Shown here: piece after piece, positions 49,468 to 57,861 of the stretch | How the letters are laid out: every line of letters starts with the position of its first letter | How positions within the stretch are numbered: position 1 is the first letter of the stretch | Origin: Streptomyces humi | Lineage (GTDB): Bacteria > Actinomycetota > Actinomycetes > Streptomycetales > Streptomycetaceae | Assembly (NCBI RefSeq): GCF_001005085.2 | Contig: NZ_LBMU02000023.1 | Location: 372,001 to 436,000 of the forward strand | Direction of reading: 5' to 3' | Length of the DNA: 64,000 nt | Notes under the pieces: generated by a model | What the model was told of the DNA's origin: nothing | Database searches by the model: none | What the model saw: the letters and a program-made list of their open reading frames with translations, nothing else | Translations under genes and position numbers: made by a program

Positions 49468-50285
49468 CCGTGCCGCTCGACGTCGTCACCGACCCCCGGC
49501 ACGGCGGCCGTTGGACCTCGCTGCGGCAGGGCGGCCGCGAGTGGCTGTGGCGCCGCGAGAGCCCGGAACGCGACGGCGTGGCACCGGGGGACGCGTTCGT
49601 GGACGCGGGCGGCGTGGAGGAATGCGTCCCGACCGTGCGCGGTACCCCCGACCACGGGGACGCCTGGTCCCGGCCCTGGACACGGGAGGGGGACGCCGAG
49701 ACCGTCCGCTGCGACCGCTTCACCCTGACCCGCCGGGTGCGCGCCACGGCCGACGGCGTCGAGGCCGCGTACACGCTGGCGGCCGAGCCCGGCTTCCGCT
49801 TCCTCTGGGCCGCGCACGCCCTGCTCGACCTCTCCGAGGCGGCCGTGGTCCGGGCCCGGGACGGAGCGCCCACGCGCCTCTTCCCGGAGGCCGCACCGCT
49901 GTTGGACCGCCCCTGGCCGGCCGGTGCGCCCTGGGTGGAGGGGGTCTGGCCGGCGCCCCTCGGGCTGCGTATGGACCGGTTCGGACCCGACGACGGCTCG
50001 GCGGTCGGAGCCGTGGTGGCGGGCGGCCGCTGCTGTGTCCACGACGGCACGGACCGGCTCGCCCTGGCCGTCGAGGCGGAGGGGCAGCCGCGGTCCGTCG
50101 CCCTGTGGCGCAACCTCGGCGGCTGGCCCGCGCAGCGGCCCTACCGCAGTACCGGCGTCGAGCCCATGCTCGGCCGCGTCCTCGACCTCGCCAAGGCAGG
50201 CCCGGACGACGCGGCCCGGGTCCCACCGTCAGGAAAGGCCCACTGGCGCCTCACCATGACCCCCGACTGCCGCTGCCCCCGCTGA
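49464..50285 (+). CDS. Aldose 1-epimerase-like protein
   Basis: This 273-residue beta-sandwich protein resembles aldose epimerases/mutarotases (opening VVTDPRHGGRWTSLRQGGREWLW, then GDAFVDAGGVEECVPTV and the C-terminal GVEPMLGRV). The conserved Glu near the end is present, whereas the catalytic His pair of GalM is not obvious, so it may be a weak mutarotase or a related binding protein. GTG 49464 overlaps the dehydratase stop by GTGA. In context it could interconvert galactose anomers before oxidation. Confidence 0.75.
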   Translation: MTVPLDVVTDPRHGGRWTSLRQGGREWLWRRESPERDGVAPGDAFVDAGGVEECVPTVRGTPDHGDAWSRPWTREGDAETVRCDRFTLTRRVRATADGVEAAYTLAAEPGFRFLWAAHALLDLSEAAVVRARDGAPTRLFPEAAPLLDRPWPAGAPWVEGVWPAPLGLRMDRFGPDDGSAVGAVVAGGRCCVHDGTDRLALAVEAEGQPRSVALWRNLGGWPAQRPYRSTGVEPMLGRVLDLAKAGPDDAARVPPSGKAHWRLTMTPDCRCPR

Positions 50286-50482
50286 ACGGCCCGACTCCGA
50301 CTCCACCCGCCCCCACCCATCCACCGCCCCCGCTTACCACCGACCCACCGACCCGTTGGCCCACTGTCCCGCAGACCTCTTCGCCCGCCGATCCGCCGGC
50401 CCGTTCGTCCGCCGGCCCGCCGGCCTGCCGGGCCCGTCCGTCGGCCCCGTTGTCCTGTTGACCGAGGAAGGAGTTTCCGTCC

Positions 50483-51130
50483 ATGGATCTGCGAGCCGCC
50501 CTCGCTTCCTGTCGTCTGCTCGCCATCGTGCGGGGCGGCGACCCGGACGCCACCCTGCGCACCGTGCTGACGCTCGCCGAGGAGGGCGTCGAACTGATCG
50601 AGGTGTCGCTGAGCGGCGCCGACGCGCTCACCGTCCTCGCCCGTGCCCGCGCGGAACTCGGCCCCGGCCGGCCGCTCGGCGCCGGCACCGTGCTCACCGC
50701 CGCCGACGCGCACGCGGCCCACCGCGCGGGCGCCGCCTTCGCGGTCACCCCCGGCCTCGGCGCCGGCGTCGACACCGCTCTGGACCTCGGCATGCCGGTG
50801 CTGGCCGGCGTCCTCACCCCCACCGACGTCATCGCCGCGGAGGCCCGGGGCGCCGCCGCCCTGAAACTCTTCCCGGCCGCCGAGGCCGGCGGCACGGCGT
50901 ACCTGAAGGCACTGCGCGGCCCCTTCCCCGGCGCCGCGTTCGTCCCGGTGGGCGGCGTCGACGTCACGGCCGCCCGGGACTACCTGGCCGCCGGGGCGAC
51001 CGCCGTCGGCGTCGGCTCCCCCCTCGTGGGCGACGCGGCGGACGGTGGCAGCATCACCGGCCTGCGTGAGCGGGCGCGCGCCTTCCGGGCCGCCGTACGC
51101 ACCGGGGCGCGGGCGGAGGGACCCGCGTGA
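50483..51130 (+). CDS. dgoA: 2-dehydro-3-deoxy-6-phosphogalactonate/KDPG aldolase
   Basis: This 215-residue class I aldolase has the KDPG/KDPGal fold. The Schiff-base Lys is in AALKLFPAAE (about 129), the Glu in ELIEVSLSG (about 39) is conserved, and PVGGVD binds phosphate. It cleaves the phosphorylated keto-deoxy sugar acid to pyruvate and glyceraldehyde 3-phosphate. The ATG follows GAGGAAGGAG. A 197-base spacer of Pro/Thr-like low-complexity DNA separates it from the epimerase gene. KDPG and KDPGal specificity cannot be separated by eye; context favours KDPGal. Confidence 0.88.
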   Translation: MDLRAALASCRLLAIVRGGDPDATLRTVLTLAEEGVELIEVSLSGADALTVLARARAELGPGRPLGAGTVLTAADAHAAHRAGAAFAVTPGLGAGVDTALDLGMPVLAGVLTPTDVIAAEARGAAALKLFPAAEAGGTAYLKALRGPFPGAAFVPVGGVDVTAARDYLAAGATAVGVGSPLVGDAADGGSITGLRERARAFRAAVRTGARAEGPA

Positions 51131-52143
51131 CGGGGGCCTGGCGGCCGGCCCCGGGACCGGTCGTCTGCGTCGGCGAGACCATGGCGGCGCTCGCCCCCGA
51201 CCCGCCCCGGCCGCTCGCGGACGCCGAGCAGCTGCGGCTGTCCGTCGCCGGCGCGGAGTCGAACGTGGCCGTGTACCTCGCCGACCACGGCATCCCGGCC
51301 GTGTGGCTGTCGGCCCTCGGCGACGACCCGCTGGGCCACCGGGTCCGCGCCGCCGTCGCCGCCGCCGGTGTCGACGTCAGCCATGTCCGCACCGACCCGC
51401 ACCGGCCGACCGGCCTCCTGCTGAAGAACCCCGGCCCCAACGGGACCCGCGTCCACTACTACCGCTCCGGCTCGGCCGCCTCGGCCCTCGGACCCGGCCT
51501 GCTCGACGGCGAACCGGTCCGCTCGGCCGCCCTGCTGCACCTCACCGGCATCACCCCAGCCCTCTCCCCGTCCTGCCGCGACCTGGTGACCCGCGCCCTC
51601 GGCGCGCCCGCCGCCGAACGGCCGTACGCCATCAGCTTCGACGTCAACCACCGGGCCGCGCTGTGGCCGGACGGCACCGCTCCGACGGTGCTGCGGGCCC
51701 TCGCCGACCGGGCCGACATCGTTTTCGTGGGCCTCGACGAGGCGCGGGAGCTGTGGGGCGCCGGCCTGACCGTCACCGGGCTGCGGGAGCTGCTGCCCGG
51801 TCCGCGGATCCTCGTCGTCAAGGACGGCGCCCGTGCCGCGACCGCCGTCACCGCGGCCGGCGTGTGCGCGGTGCCCGCGCTGCGCACGGCGGTCCTGGAA
51901 CCGGTCGGGGCCGGCGACGCCTTCGCGGCGGGCTTCCTGGCCGGGCTGCTGCGCGGGGAGACACCGGCCCGCGCCCTGCGGCTCGGCCACCTCACCGCGG
52001 TCTCCGCGCTCCAGGTGACCGGGGACCACGGGACGCTGCCCGGCGCGGCGGAGATCGAACGGCTGCTCGGCCTGCCGGCCCCGGAGTGGGCGCGGCACCA
52101 GGGCGGGCGGGTGGACCGGGGCGCCGCCCGGGGGCGGCGGTGA
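51127..52143 (+). CDS. PfkB-family sugar kinase, candidate 2-keto-3-deoxygalactonate kinase
   Basis: This 338-residue ribokinase-fold kinase has the N-terminal VGETMAAL and GAESNVAVYLADHG signatures and the catalytic GAGDAFAAGFLAGLL (Asp about 264). PfkB proteins of this length include 2-keto-3-deoxygluconate kinases. Here it should phosphorylate 2-keto-3-deoxygalactonate before aldol cleavage. E. coli DgoK belongs to a different fold, so this would be a non-orthologous replacement. GTG 51127 overlaps the aldolase stop. Confidence 0.88.
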   Translation: MTGAWRPAPGPVVCVGETMAALAPDPPRPLADAEQLRLSVAGAESNVAVYLADHGIPAVWLSALGDDPLGHRVRAAVAAAGVDVSHVRTDPHRPTGLLLKNPGPNGTRVHYYRSGSAASALGPGLLDGEPVRSAALLHLTGITPALSPSCRDLVTRALGAPAAERPYAISFDVNHRAALWPDGTAPTVLRALADRADIVFVGLDEARELWGAGLTVTGLRELLPGPRILVVKDGARAATAVTAAGVCAVPALRTAVLEPVGAGDAFAAGFLAGLLRGETPARALRLGHLTAVSALQVTGDHGTLPGAAEIERLLGLPAPEWARHQGGRVDRGAARGRR

Positions 52144-52240
52144 GAACCGTCCGGGCGGGCACCGTTGACGTGCGGGCCGCGGCACGGCGACCGTTCTCGG
52201 GTCCGGGTTCCGGACCGACCGACGGGAGCGTGCGATCACC

Positions 52241-52906
52241 TTGACCACGGAAGACATACGGCGGGCCCTGGTGGTCCGCGGCGGCTGGGACGGGCACCGG
52301 CCCGTGACGATCAGCGACGGATTCGTCCCGTTCCTGAAGGAGCGGGGGTTCTCCGTCGACACCGCCGAGGACCTCGCGGTGTACGAGGACGCGGACCGGC
52401 TGGCCGCCACCGATCTGATCGTGCAGTGCTGGTCGATGGGGGACATCACCCCGGAGCAGAGCGAGGGCCTGGCCGCGGCCGTGCGGGCCGGCACCGGGCT
52501 GGCCGGCTGGCACGGCGGAATCGTCGACAGCTTCCAGGACCACGGCTACCACCTGCTGACCGGCGGTGCGTTCGTCATGCACCCGCCCGGCTTCCACGAC
52601 CACACCGTGCATCCGCTGCCCGAGCGCGCCGGCCACCCCGTCGTCGCCGGTCTCGACGACTTCACCGTGCACACCGAGCAGTACTGGGTGCTCACCGACC
52701 CGCACGTCGACGTCCTCGCCACCACGACCTTCCCCGTCGGCGAACTGCACGACCGGCCCGTGGTGATGCCCGCGGTGTGGACCAGGACCTGGGGCGCGGG
52801 CCGGGTCTTCGTCTCGACGGTCGGCCACAAACCCGACGACTTCGACGTGCCCGAGGTCCGCACCCTCACCGAGCGCGGCCTGCTGTGGGCGAGCCGCGGT
52901 CGCTGA
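52241..52906 (+). CDS. ThuA domain protein
   Basis: This 221-residue ThuA-like protein has the glutamine-amidotransferase-type fold seen in trehalose/sugar utilization clusters (VVRGGWDGHRPV, GWHGGIVDSF, HDHTVHPLPER, VVMPAVWTRTWGAGRVFVSTVGHKPDDF in sections). Its role in this family is not fully known; some members affect sugar oxidation. TTG 52241 is the only plausible start, since GTG 52230 is out of frame. It follows the kinase by 97 bases and probably ends the cluster. Confidence 0.83.
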   Translation: MTTEDIRRALVVRGGWDGHRPVTISDGFVPFLKERGFSVDTAEDLAVYEDADRLAATDLIVQCWSMGDITPEQSEGLAAAVRAGTGLAGWHGGIVDSFQDHGYHLLTGGAFVMHPPGFHDHTVHPLPERAGHPVVAGLDDFTVHTEQYWVLTDPHVDVLATTTFPVGELHDRPVVMPAVWTRTWGAGRVFVSTVGHKPDDFDVPEVRTLTERGLLWASRGR

Positions 52907-53086
52907 CCCGGGGCGTCCGGAACCAGGCCGGAAACGTGTTCGGACCGTAGTCGTCGCGCCGAAAAACACGTGGACTGGGTCACCCTCGTCGCGCCACACT
53001 TCCCTTTCCTGACCTGCCGATTCCAGGCCGCCGCGGACCTGCGGCGGCCGACTCGGCATGCCGTGCGACGACTACACAGGGTTGAA

Positions 53087-54904
53087 ATGACGTCCTCTGT
53101 CGATTTACCTGCGACCGGACCACGAAAGGGCGCGGTGCTGCTCGCGCTCCGCTACTACGGACAGGAGCTGGCCCGGCTCAAGCGGCTGACCCTGCCCGGC
53201 CTGCTGCTGCCGGCCCTCGGCAACATCGGAATCAACTACCTGGCCCCGCTGGTCGTGGCCAAGCTGGTCGGCCGGATCGCCGACGGCCACGGCCTGGGCC
53301 TGCGCACCACACTGCCGTACGTCCTCGGCTTCGCCGGTGTCCTGCTGCTGGCGGAGGCGGTCTGGCGGATCGGCCTGCACTGCCTGAACCGCGTGGACGC
53401 CCTCGGCATCGAGCGGCTGTACGTCATCGGGATGGACGAACTGTTCGCGCGGGACGCCTCGTTCTTCCACGACAACTTCGCCGGATCGCTGACCAAACGG
53501 GTGCTGAGCTTCGCCAACCGCTTCGAGGAGTTCGCCGACACCCTGACCTTCAACATCGTGGGCAGCTTCGTGCCGCTGGCCTTCGGGTCCGTGGTGCTCT
53601 GGCGCTACGAACCACTGCTGGTCGTCGGGCTGTTGACGATGATCACGGTCACCGGCGTGTGCGTGGTGCCGCTGATCCGGCGCCGGCAGCGGCTGGTCGC
53701 CGAGCGTGAGGAGGCCATCGCCCGGGTGTCCGGGCACGTCGCCGACAGCCTGATGAACATGGACACGGTCCGGGCGTTCGCCGCGGAGCGGCGGGAGGCC
53801 GCCGAACACCGGCTGCGGGTCGCCGAGTCGCGCCGGCGCCAGCTGCGCTCCTGGGACTACGGCAACCTGCGCATCGACACGTTCGTCGCGCCGATGTCCG
53901 TCGCCACCAACGCGCTGGGCCTGCTGCTGGCCGTCGCGCTGGCCGGCGGGGGCCACAGCGTGGAGGCGGTCGTGGTGGCCTTCACCTACTTCAGCAACGC
54001 GACCCGGATCATGTTCGAGTTCAACCAGATCTACCGGCGCATGGAGAGCTCCATGACGGAGGCGGCGCAGTTCACCGAACTGCTCCTGGACCCGCCCACG
54101 GTGCTCGACCCGGCCGTACCGGAACCGCTCGCGCCGCGGGCCGCCGACGTCCGCTTCGAGAAGGTCTCCTTCACCCATGCGGGCGCCAGACCGCTGTTCG
54201 AGGGGCTGGAACTGGACGTGCCCAGCGGGTCGAAGTTCGGGTTCGTCGGCCGGTCGGGCGGCGGCAAGACCACACTGACCCGGCTGCTGCTGAGGATGAC
54301 CGACCTCGACGCCGGCCGGATCACGATCGGCGGCCAGGACATCAGCCGGCTCCGCCAGGCCGACCTCCGGGGCCAGATCGCCTACGTCCCGCAGGACCCG
54401 GCGATGTTCCACCGCACCCTGCGGGAGAACATCGCCTTCGCCCGGCCCGGTGCCACCGAGGCCGAGATCCGGGTGGCCGCCGAGGCCGCGCACGTCACCG
54501 AGTTCGCCGACGCGCTGCCCGACGGCTTCGACACCATGGTGGGGGAGCGCGGGGTGAAACTCTCCGGTGGCCAGCGCCAGCGGGTCGCGCTGGCCCGCGC
54601 GATCCTCCGGGACGCCCCGATCCTGCTCCTGGACGAGGCGACCAGCGCCCTCGACTCGGAGAGCGAGATCCTCGTCCAGGAGGCGCTGTGGCGGCTCATG
54701 GAGGGGCGTACCGCCCTGGTGGTGGCGCACCGGCTGAGCACGGTCGCCTCCATGGACCGGCTGGTGGTCCTCGACCGGGGCCGGATCGTCGAGCAGGGCA
54801 CGCACCACGAACTGCTCGCCGCGGAGGGCGCCTACGCCAAGCTGTGGCAGCACCAGTCGGGCGGCTTCCTCGACGAGGACCCGGCCAGGGCCGAGGTGCA
54901 CTAG
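53087..54904 (+). CDS. ABC transporter, fused permease and ATPase (type IV exporter)
   Basis: This 605-residue half-transporter has six transmembrane segments in the first 330 residues and an ATPase with Walker A GRSGGGKTT (about 388-396), Q-loop YVPQDPAMFHRTLRENIAFA, signature KLSGGQRQR (about 490-498) and Walker B ILLLDEATSALDSE. It presumably works as a homodimer exporting lipids, peptides or drugs. No partner half-transporter is adjacent. The upstream 180 bases contain an inverted pair ACGTGTT/AACACGT about 25 bases apart and a GC-rich hairpin; neither is clearly functional. It is not part of the sugar importers, since importers use separate ATPases. Confidence 0.93.
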   Translation: MTSSVDLPATGPRKGAVLLALRYYGQELARLKRLTLPGLLLPALGNIGINYLAPLVVAKLVGRIADGHGLGLRTTLPYVLGFAGVLLLAEAVWRIGLHCLNRVDALGIERLYVIGMDELFARDASFFHDNFAGSLTKRVLSFANRFEEFADTLTFNIVGSFVPLAFGSVVLWRYEPLLVVGLLTMITVTGVCVVPLIRRRQRLVAEREEAIARVSGHVADSLMNMDTVRAFAAERREAAEHRLRVAESRRRQLRSWDYGNLRIDTFVAPMSVATNALGLLLAVALAGGGHSVEAVVVAFTYFSNATRIMFEFNQIYRRMESSMTEAAQFTELLLDPPTVLDPAVPEPLAPRAADVRFEKVSFTHAGARPLFEGLELDVPSGSKFGFVGRSGGGKTTLTRLLLRMTDLDAGRITIGGQDISRLRQADLRGQIAYVPQDPAMFHRTLRENIAFARPGATEAEIRVAAEAAHVTEFADALPDGFDTMVGERGVKLSGGQRQRVALARAILRDAPILLLDEATSALDSESEILVQEALWRLMEGRTALVVAHRLSTVASMDRLVVLDRGRIVEQGTHHELLAAEGAYAKLWQHQSGGFLDEDPARAEVH

Positions 54905-54944
54905 GTCATATCGGCCCGGACGGGCGGGTGGTAGACAGGTGATC

Positions 54945-54989
54945 ATGAGCGATCCGAACCTCTCCGCCCGTCCGGCCGGTGTCCGGTGA
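54945..54989 (+). CDS. Candidate 14-residue leader peptide before the Nudix gene
   Basis: ATG 54945 opens a 14-codon frame (MSDPNLSARPAGVR) whose TGA overlaps the GTG of the Nudix gene (GTGA, 54986-54989). ACAGGTGA precedes it. Like the micro-ORF at 12728 it could couple translation, but it may be chance. Confidence 0.35.
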   Translation: MSDPNLSARPAGVR

Positions 54990-55651
54990 CCGCCGGGATC
55001 GACACCCCGGACCGCCGGGGCCGTACCGGACTCGACCGCACCGGCCTGGGACTGACCGGGAACCCGGACGTGCGGGTCCGGCAGGTGAGACTGCTGTCCA
55101 GCCACTGGTACATCGAGCGGGCCACCACCTTCGACTACCGGCACGCCGACGGCACCTGGCACACCGAGGAACGCGAGACCCACGACCGGGGCAACGGCGC
55201 CGCGCTGCTCCTCTACGACGCCGGGCGCGAGACCGTGCTGCTCACCCGTCAGTTCCGCTTCCCCGTGTACGTCAACGGCCACCCCGACGGCATGCTGATC
55301 GAGACCCCGGCGGGCCTCCTCGACGAGGAGGACGAGCACCCGGAGCACGCGGTCCGCCGGGAGGCCGTCGAGGAGACCGGCCACACGGTCGGCGACGTGC
55401 AGCACGTCTTCGACGTGTACATGAGCCCGGGCTCGGTCACCGAGCGGATCTCCTTCTACGCGGCCGCCTACGGCCCTTCCACCCGCACCCACGAGGGCGG
55501 CGGCCTTGCGGAGGAGGGCGAGGACATCGAGATCCTCGAACTCCCCTTCCGGCGGGCCCTGGAGATGATCCGCACGGGGGAGATCGCCGACGCCAAGACC
55601 ATCATGCTGCTCCAGTGGGCAGCCCTGGAGGGCCCCTTCGCCGACCGGTGA
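54986..55651 (+). CDS. NUDIX hydrolase, NudK/GDP-mannose pyrophosphatase-like
   Basis: This 221-residue pyrophosphohydrolase has an intact Nudix box: GLLDEEDEHPEHAVRREAVEETGH (about residues 111-134) carries the REAVEE core. VLLTRQFRFPVYVNG upstream of it and VYMSPGSVTERISFY downstream are NudK/ADP-sugar pyrophosphatase features. It should hydrolyse a nucleoside-diphosphate sugar. GTG 54986 overlaps the stop of a micro-ORF. The gene stands between the ABC exporter and the convergent GH42 gene. Confidence 0.88.
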   Translation: MTAGIDTPDRRGRTGLDRTGLGLTGNPDVRVRQVRLLSSHWYIERATTFDYRHADGTWHTEERETHDRGNGAALLLYDAGRETVLLTRQFRFPVYVNGHPDGMLIETPAGLLDEEDEHPEHAVRREAVEETGHTVGDVQHVFDVYMSPGSVTERISFYAAAYGPSTRTHEGGGLAEEGEDIEILELPFRRALEMIRTGEIADAKTIMLLQWAALEGPFADR

Positions 55652-55706
55652 CCGCTCAACCCCCTTGCCCTGAAGCGCACTTCGGCGGCCGCCCCCTCGC
55701 CCCCTG

Positions 55707-55791
55707 CCGGTGGCCACCGGTCGTGTCGCGTCCGGTGGCCACCGGTCATGTCGCAGTCGGCCGCTACCGACCGCAGTCGGCCGCTACCGAC
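55707..55791. repeat. Two adjacent pairs of direct repeats (25- and 20-base periods)
   Basis: CCGGTGGCCACCGGTC occurs at 55707-55722 and 55732-55747 (each unit a near palindrome). CGCAGTCGGCCGCTACCGAC occurs exactly at 55752-55771 and 55772-55791. The second pair covers the stop codon of the GH42 gene, and the block fills the space between convergent Nudix and GH42 genes. Confidence 0.85.
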
Positions 55792-57805
55792 CGCGCGGCT
55801 CCCGTACGACCGCGATCTCGCCCGGGGCCACGGTGACCGTGCCGTCGGCGGGCTTGCCGGACAGCAGCTCCACCGAGCCGGGCGCGACGGGGAGTTCGGC
55901 GCCCTGCCCGGCGTGGTCGATCACGAACACGTAGTCCGCCTCCGCACCGCGCCGCCGGGCCACCTCCACGCCCGCCGGGGCGGTGCGGACCGCGGTCACG
56001 CCCGCCTCGGCACGGATCCGGTCCAGCAGCCCCGCCAGGGTGTCGGCGTCCGGGAGCGTCGCCACGTACCAGGCGGCCCCCGAGCCGTAGCCGTGCCGGG
56101 TCACCGCGGGCACCCCGGCCAGCGGCCCGTCGGCGTACGACGTCACCGTCTCCGCGCCCGCCGGCCGCACCCGCTCCGACCAGAGCGATCCGGTGCCGCC
56201 CTCGCTCAGCGCCACCCGCTCCCCGGGCAGCAGCGGGAACAGCTCGTCCGTGGACACGCCCAGCAGCTCCCGGAAGGCGCCCGGGTAACCGCCCAGCCGT
56301 ACATGGCAGTTCTCGTCCACGGCACCGCTGTGGAAGCCGATCGCGAGGCTGCCGCCGGCCTGGGTGAAGGCCGTCAGGTTGGCCGCGCCCGCGTCGTCCA
56401 CGAGGTACAGGCTCGGGGCGAGGACCGCCTTGTACGCCGACAGGTCGGCGTCCGGGCGGACGAAGTCCACGGCCACGCCGGCCCGCCACAGCGGCTCGTA
56501 CCAGGCCCGGACCACGTCCAGGTAGCGCAGGCGCTCGCTGGGCTGGGAGGGCAGCTCCACGGCCCACCGGGCGTCCCAGTCCCAGACGACGGCGACCTCG
56601 GCCGTGCCGGTGCTGCCGCGCACCTCGGCCAGCGCCCTGAGGTCCGCGCCCAGCCGGACCACGTCCCGCCAGATCTGGCTGTCCGTCCCCGCGTGCGGCA
56701 GCATCGCCGAGTGCCACTGCTCGGCACCCGCCTTCGCCGCCCGCCACTGGAAGTAGGCGATGCCGTCCGCGCCGTGCGCCACGTGCGCGAGCGCGTTGCG
56801 CCGCAACTCGCCCGGTTTCTTGGCCCGGTTGACGGGCTGCCAGTTGACGGCGCCCGTCGAGTGCTCCATCAGCAGCCACGGGCCGCCCGCGAGCGACCGC
56901 ATCAGATCACCGCTCAGCGCGACGTCGATCTGCGACTCCGGGTCGGTGGACATCAGGTAGTGGTCGTTGGCCACCACGTCCAGCTCCGGCGCCCAGCGCC
57001 AGTAGTCGAGGGCGTCGAAGTTCGTCATCACCATGAAGTTGGTGGTGGCCGGGATCGACGGGGCCGCCTCGCGCAGCACGTCCCGCTCCGCCTTGTACAG
57101 CGACAGCAGTTCGTCCGAGCAGAACCGCCGCCAGTCCAGCTGGTGCGTCGGATTGGGTACGGCGCCGGTCGCGCGCGGCGGCAGGATCTCGTCCCAGTCG
57201 TAGTACCACTGGCTCCAGAAGGTGGTGCCCCAGGCGTGGTTGAGGGCGGCCAGGTCGTCGCCGTACCGGGCCCGCAGCCAGCGGCGGAAGGACTCCGCGC
57301 TGGTGTCGCAGTAACAGGCCGCGTTGTGGCAGCCGTACTCGTTGTGGACGTGCCACATCTTGACGGCCGGATGGCTCGCGTACCGCTCGGCGATCGCGCC
57401 CGCGATCCGGAGCGCGGCCTCGCGGTAGGCGGGGCTGCTCGGGCAGAACGTCTGCCGGCTGCCGTACGACAGGGTGCGGCCGTCGTGGTCCACCGGGAGC
57501 GCCTCGGGGTGGGCCCGGAAGAACCAGGCGGGCGGGGCGGCGGTGGGGGTGGCGAGGTCGGCGGCGATGCCGTTCTCGTGGAGCAGGCCGAGGATCCGGT
57601 CCATCCGCGAGAAGTCGTAGACCCCCTCGGACGGTTCCATCAGCGCCCACGAGAAGATGCCGACGCTGACCATGTTGACGCCCGCCTCGCGCATCAGGCG
57701 GACGTCCTCGTCCCAGACCTCCTCGGGCCACTGTTCGGGGTTGTAGTCGCCGCCGTAGGCGATGCCCGGGACGGAGAGGCGGCGGTCGCTCTTCGGGTTG
57801 TGCAC
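55784..57805 (-). CDS. GH42 beta-galactosidase
   Basis: This 673-residue enzyme has no signal peptide. The GH42 barrel begins IAYGGDYNPEQWPEEVWDEDVRLM. The acid/base Glu is in WHVHNEYG (about 153), the nucleophile Glu in LLMEHSTGAVNWQ (about 314), and four Cys in the CHNAACYC region form a zinc cluster as in other GH42 enzymes. A trimerization domain and a beta-sandwich follow. GTG 57805 has AAAGAGA before it; GTG 57820 has no ribosome site. It is the last gene of an operon with an ABC importer, for uptake and hydrolysis of beta-galactosides. Confidence 0.93.
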   Translation of the reverse strand: MHNPKSDRRLSVPGIAYGGDYNPEQWPEEVWDEDVRLMREAGVNMVSVGIFSWALMEPSEGVYDFSRMDRILGLLHENGIAADLATPTAAPPAWFFRAHPEALPVDHDGRTLSYGSRQTFCPSSPAYREAALRIAGAIAERYASHPAVKMWHVHNEYGCHNAACYCDTSAESFRRWLRARYGDDLAALNHAWGTTFWSQWYYDWDEILPPRATGAVPNPTHQLDWRRFCSDELLSLYKAERDVLREAAPSIPATTNFMVMTNFDALDYWRWAPELDVVANDHYLMSTDPESQIDVALSGDLMRSLAGGPWLLMEHSTGAVNWQPVNRAKKPGELRRNALAHVAHGADGIAYFQWRAAKAGAEQWHSAMLPHAGTDSQIWRDVVRLGADLRALAEVRGSTGTAEVAVVWDWDARWAVELPSQPSERLRYLDVVRAWYEPLWRAGVAVDFVRPDADLSAYKAVLAPSLYLVDDAGAANLTAFTQAGGSLAIGFHSGAVDENCHVRLGGYPGAFRELLGVSTDELFPLLPGERVALSEGGTGSLWSERVRPAGAETVTSYADGPLAGVPAVTRHGYGSGAAWYVATLPDADTLAGLLDRIRAEAGVTAVRTAPAGVEVARRRGAEADYVFVIDHAGQGAELPVAPGSVELLSGKPADGTVTVAPGEIAVVREPRGR

Positions 57806-57861
57806 GGGGTTCTCTTTCACGGGAGGCCGGGTGCGGGGGCACCCGGCCTGAGGGAGCCGGG

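Noticed and set aside
53105..55717. 870-codon open frame on the minus strand opposite the ABC exporter and Nudix genes
   Set aside because: It has no domain motifs and is rich in Gly, Arg, His and Val as expected for an antisense frame in GC-rich DNA; the plus-strand genes have complete catalytic motifs.
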